Source of the DNA: Limanda limanda
Lineage: Eukaryota > Chordata > Actinopteri > Pleuronectiformes > Pleuronectidae
Length of the DNA stretch: 64,000 nt
Direction of reading: 5' to 3'
Assembly (NCBI RefSeq): GCF_963576545.1
Contig: NC_083656.1
Coordinates: 10,548,893 to 10,612,892 of the forward strand
A program made the position numbers and the translations under genes. Positions 63,154-64,000 of this stretch are shown here, piece after piece. Each line of letters opens with the position of its first letter. The stretch's first letter is position 1. The notes beneath the pieces were generated by a model that was not told the origin of the DNA, searched no databases, and saw only the letters and a program-made list of their open reading frames with translations.

Positions 63154-64000
63154 CTGTAAGACACAAACACCAAGTTGTTAGCACTCATCTGTACCTTTAA
63201 CAGATTTACACCACACATCATCATTTTTAACGTGAAACAGCTTTAGTCAGTGTTTTTGACAGATGTCATCTTTGGGTCTATTTGTTTTGGATAGGAGCAG
63301 ACCTCAGGACATCATTATATCCCTGCAGAAACCTCCTTAAACTAAATATCGGAGACACAAAGCTAAGCAAACGTCGGATGGCAGCTCGGCTAGCAATAGC
63401 TCTGATATCACCTAACTTTTTGCATTAGTTTGATAGAGCTGCAAAAGCTCCATATTGTTCATTTAAACTTAAGAAAATGTTAACAATTATTAAACGCGTT
63501 TTGACCTGCTTACCATACTTAACAAAGTTCCCCAAGTAGCTTTAACACTCTTAACAATGCAATTGAAAACTGGAGATAAAGTTTTACACCATATTTTGCG
63601 CTAAAAGATTTACCCACTAGCTGCTGAACGTACTATCTAACTCCAATCTATGACGACATACTCAAGCTTCTTCCGCTATATACATTTTTTTTGCCTATGA
63701 AGCTGGTTGGGTGTTAGCTAGCTAACACTGCCAAACTAGCTAAATTTAGTTGTATGTAGCAGATGGGGAACAATGAGGATTACAGCAACTGACTTTTAAA
63801 GTGTTATAAAAGTTTGACCACCAAAGTAGCACTTTGTAAGCTAACTTTGCAGCTCTACAGTTTTTAAATTGTTTAGCCCATCGTTTTGGTTCTAATATAC
63901 ACAGTCTAGTCTCAGTAGCCCTTGTTTACACCAACAAACCCCACTGTTCACACAGTTAGCAAAACAGTTAGCAGCTATAGCCAGTAAACACAGTTGAAAA
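63154..64000. other. Upstream flank of usp54
   Basis: No exon recognised. AT-rich with several GCTAGC-type short repeats. It holds an 18-bp perfect palindrome GTGTTAGCTAGCTAACAC at 63711-63728. It may be intron or promoter-proximal sequence. Confidence 0.4.

Overview
The window looks like teleost (probably percomorph) fish genomic DNA. Genes are split by short exons with GT-AG introns. Spacers carry very many (CA/TG)n and (GA/TC)n microsatellites and several dispersed repeats that I recognise from fish genomes. The three gene models also read as fish or vertebrate families. Nothing prokaryotic or viral is visible. Gene models were built by hand from reading frame, splice consensus, exon phase and remembered family sequence; no alignment was run.

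Layout. (1) 1-5300: intergenic, with a reverse-oriented dispersed repeat near 3.5 kb and the 3' tail of a LINE-like element at about 4.9-5.3 kb. (2) 5450-8100, plus strand: a five-exon, 622-aa GIMAP (AIG1) GTPase gene with two GTPase domains. The first domain is degenerate and the second intact. (3) 8101-14300: intergenic, one candidate poly(A) signal. (4) 14327-16925, minus strand: a nine-exon, 453-aa homeodomain-interacting protein kinase (HIPK)-like gene, apparently with an upstream non-coding exon ending at 17261. (5) 17460-22430: intergenic, with repeats and an RFX-type X-box. (6) 22451-62732, minus strand: a usp54 orthologue. Eighteen coding exons are well or reasonably supported, two C-terminal exons are inferred, and the 3' UTR is likely long. 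The joined model is 3642 nt (1213 aa) with every exon phase compatible. (7) 62733-64000: upstream flank of usp54, with an unidentified 67-codon open frame behind an acceptor-like site.

Function. The three genes are not an operon and share no obvious pathway. GIMAP proteins are membrane-associated GTPases of lymphocytes and are strongly expanded in fish. HIPK-like kinases are also lineage-expanded in fish. USP54 is a ubiquitin-specific protease that, with USP53, was long thought inactive but is now regarded as K63-linkage-directed.

The most interesting observations are: the paired dead/live GTPase domains in one GIMAP chain; loss of the activation-loop tyrosine in the HIPK-like kinase; long CA arrays just inside the 5' splice sites of several usp54 introns; and a 420-bp near-perfect foldback nested in a hAT-like element in a late usp54 intron. 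I see no convincing wholly new biological system.
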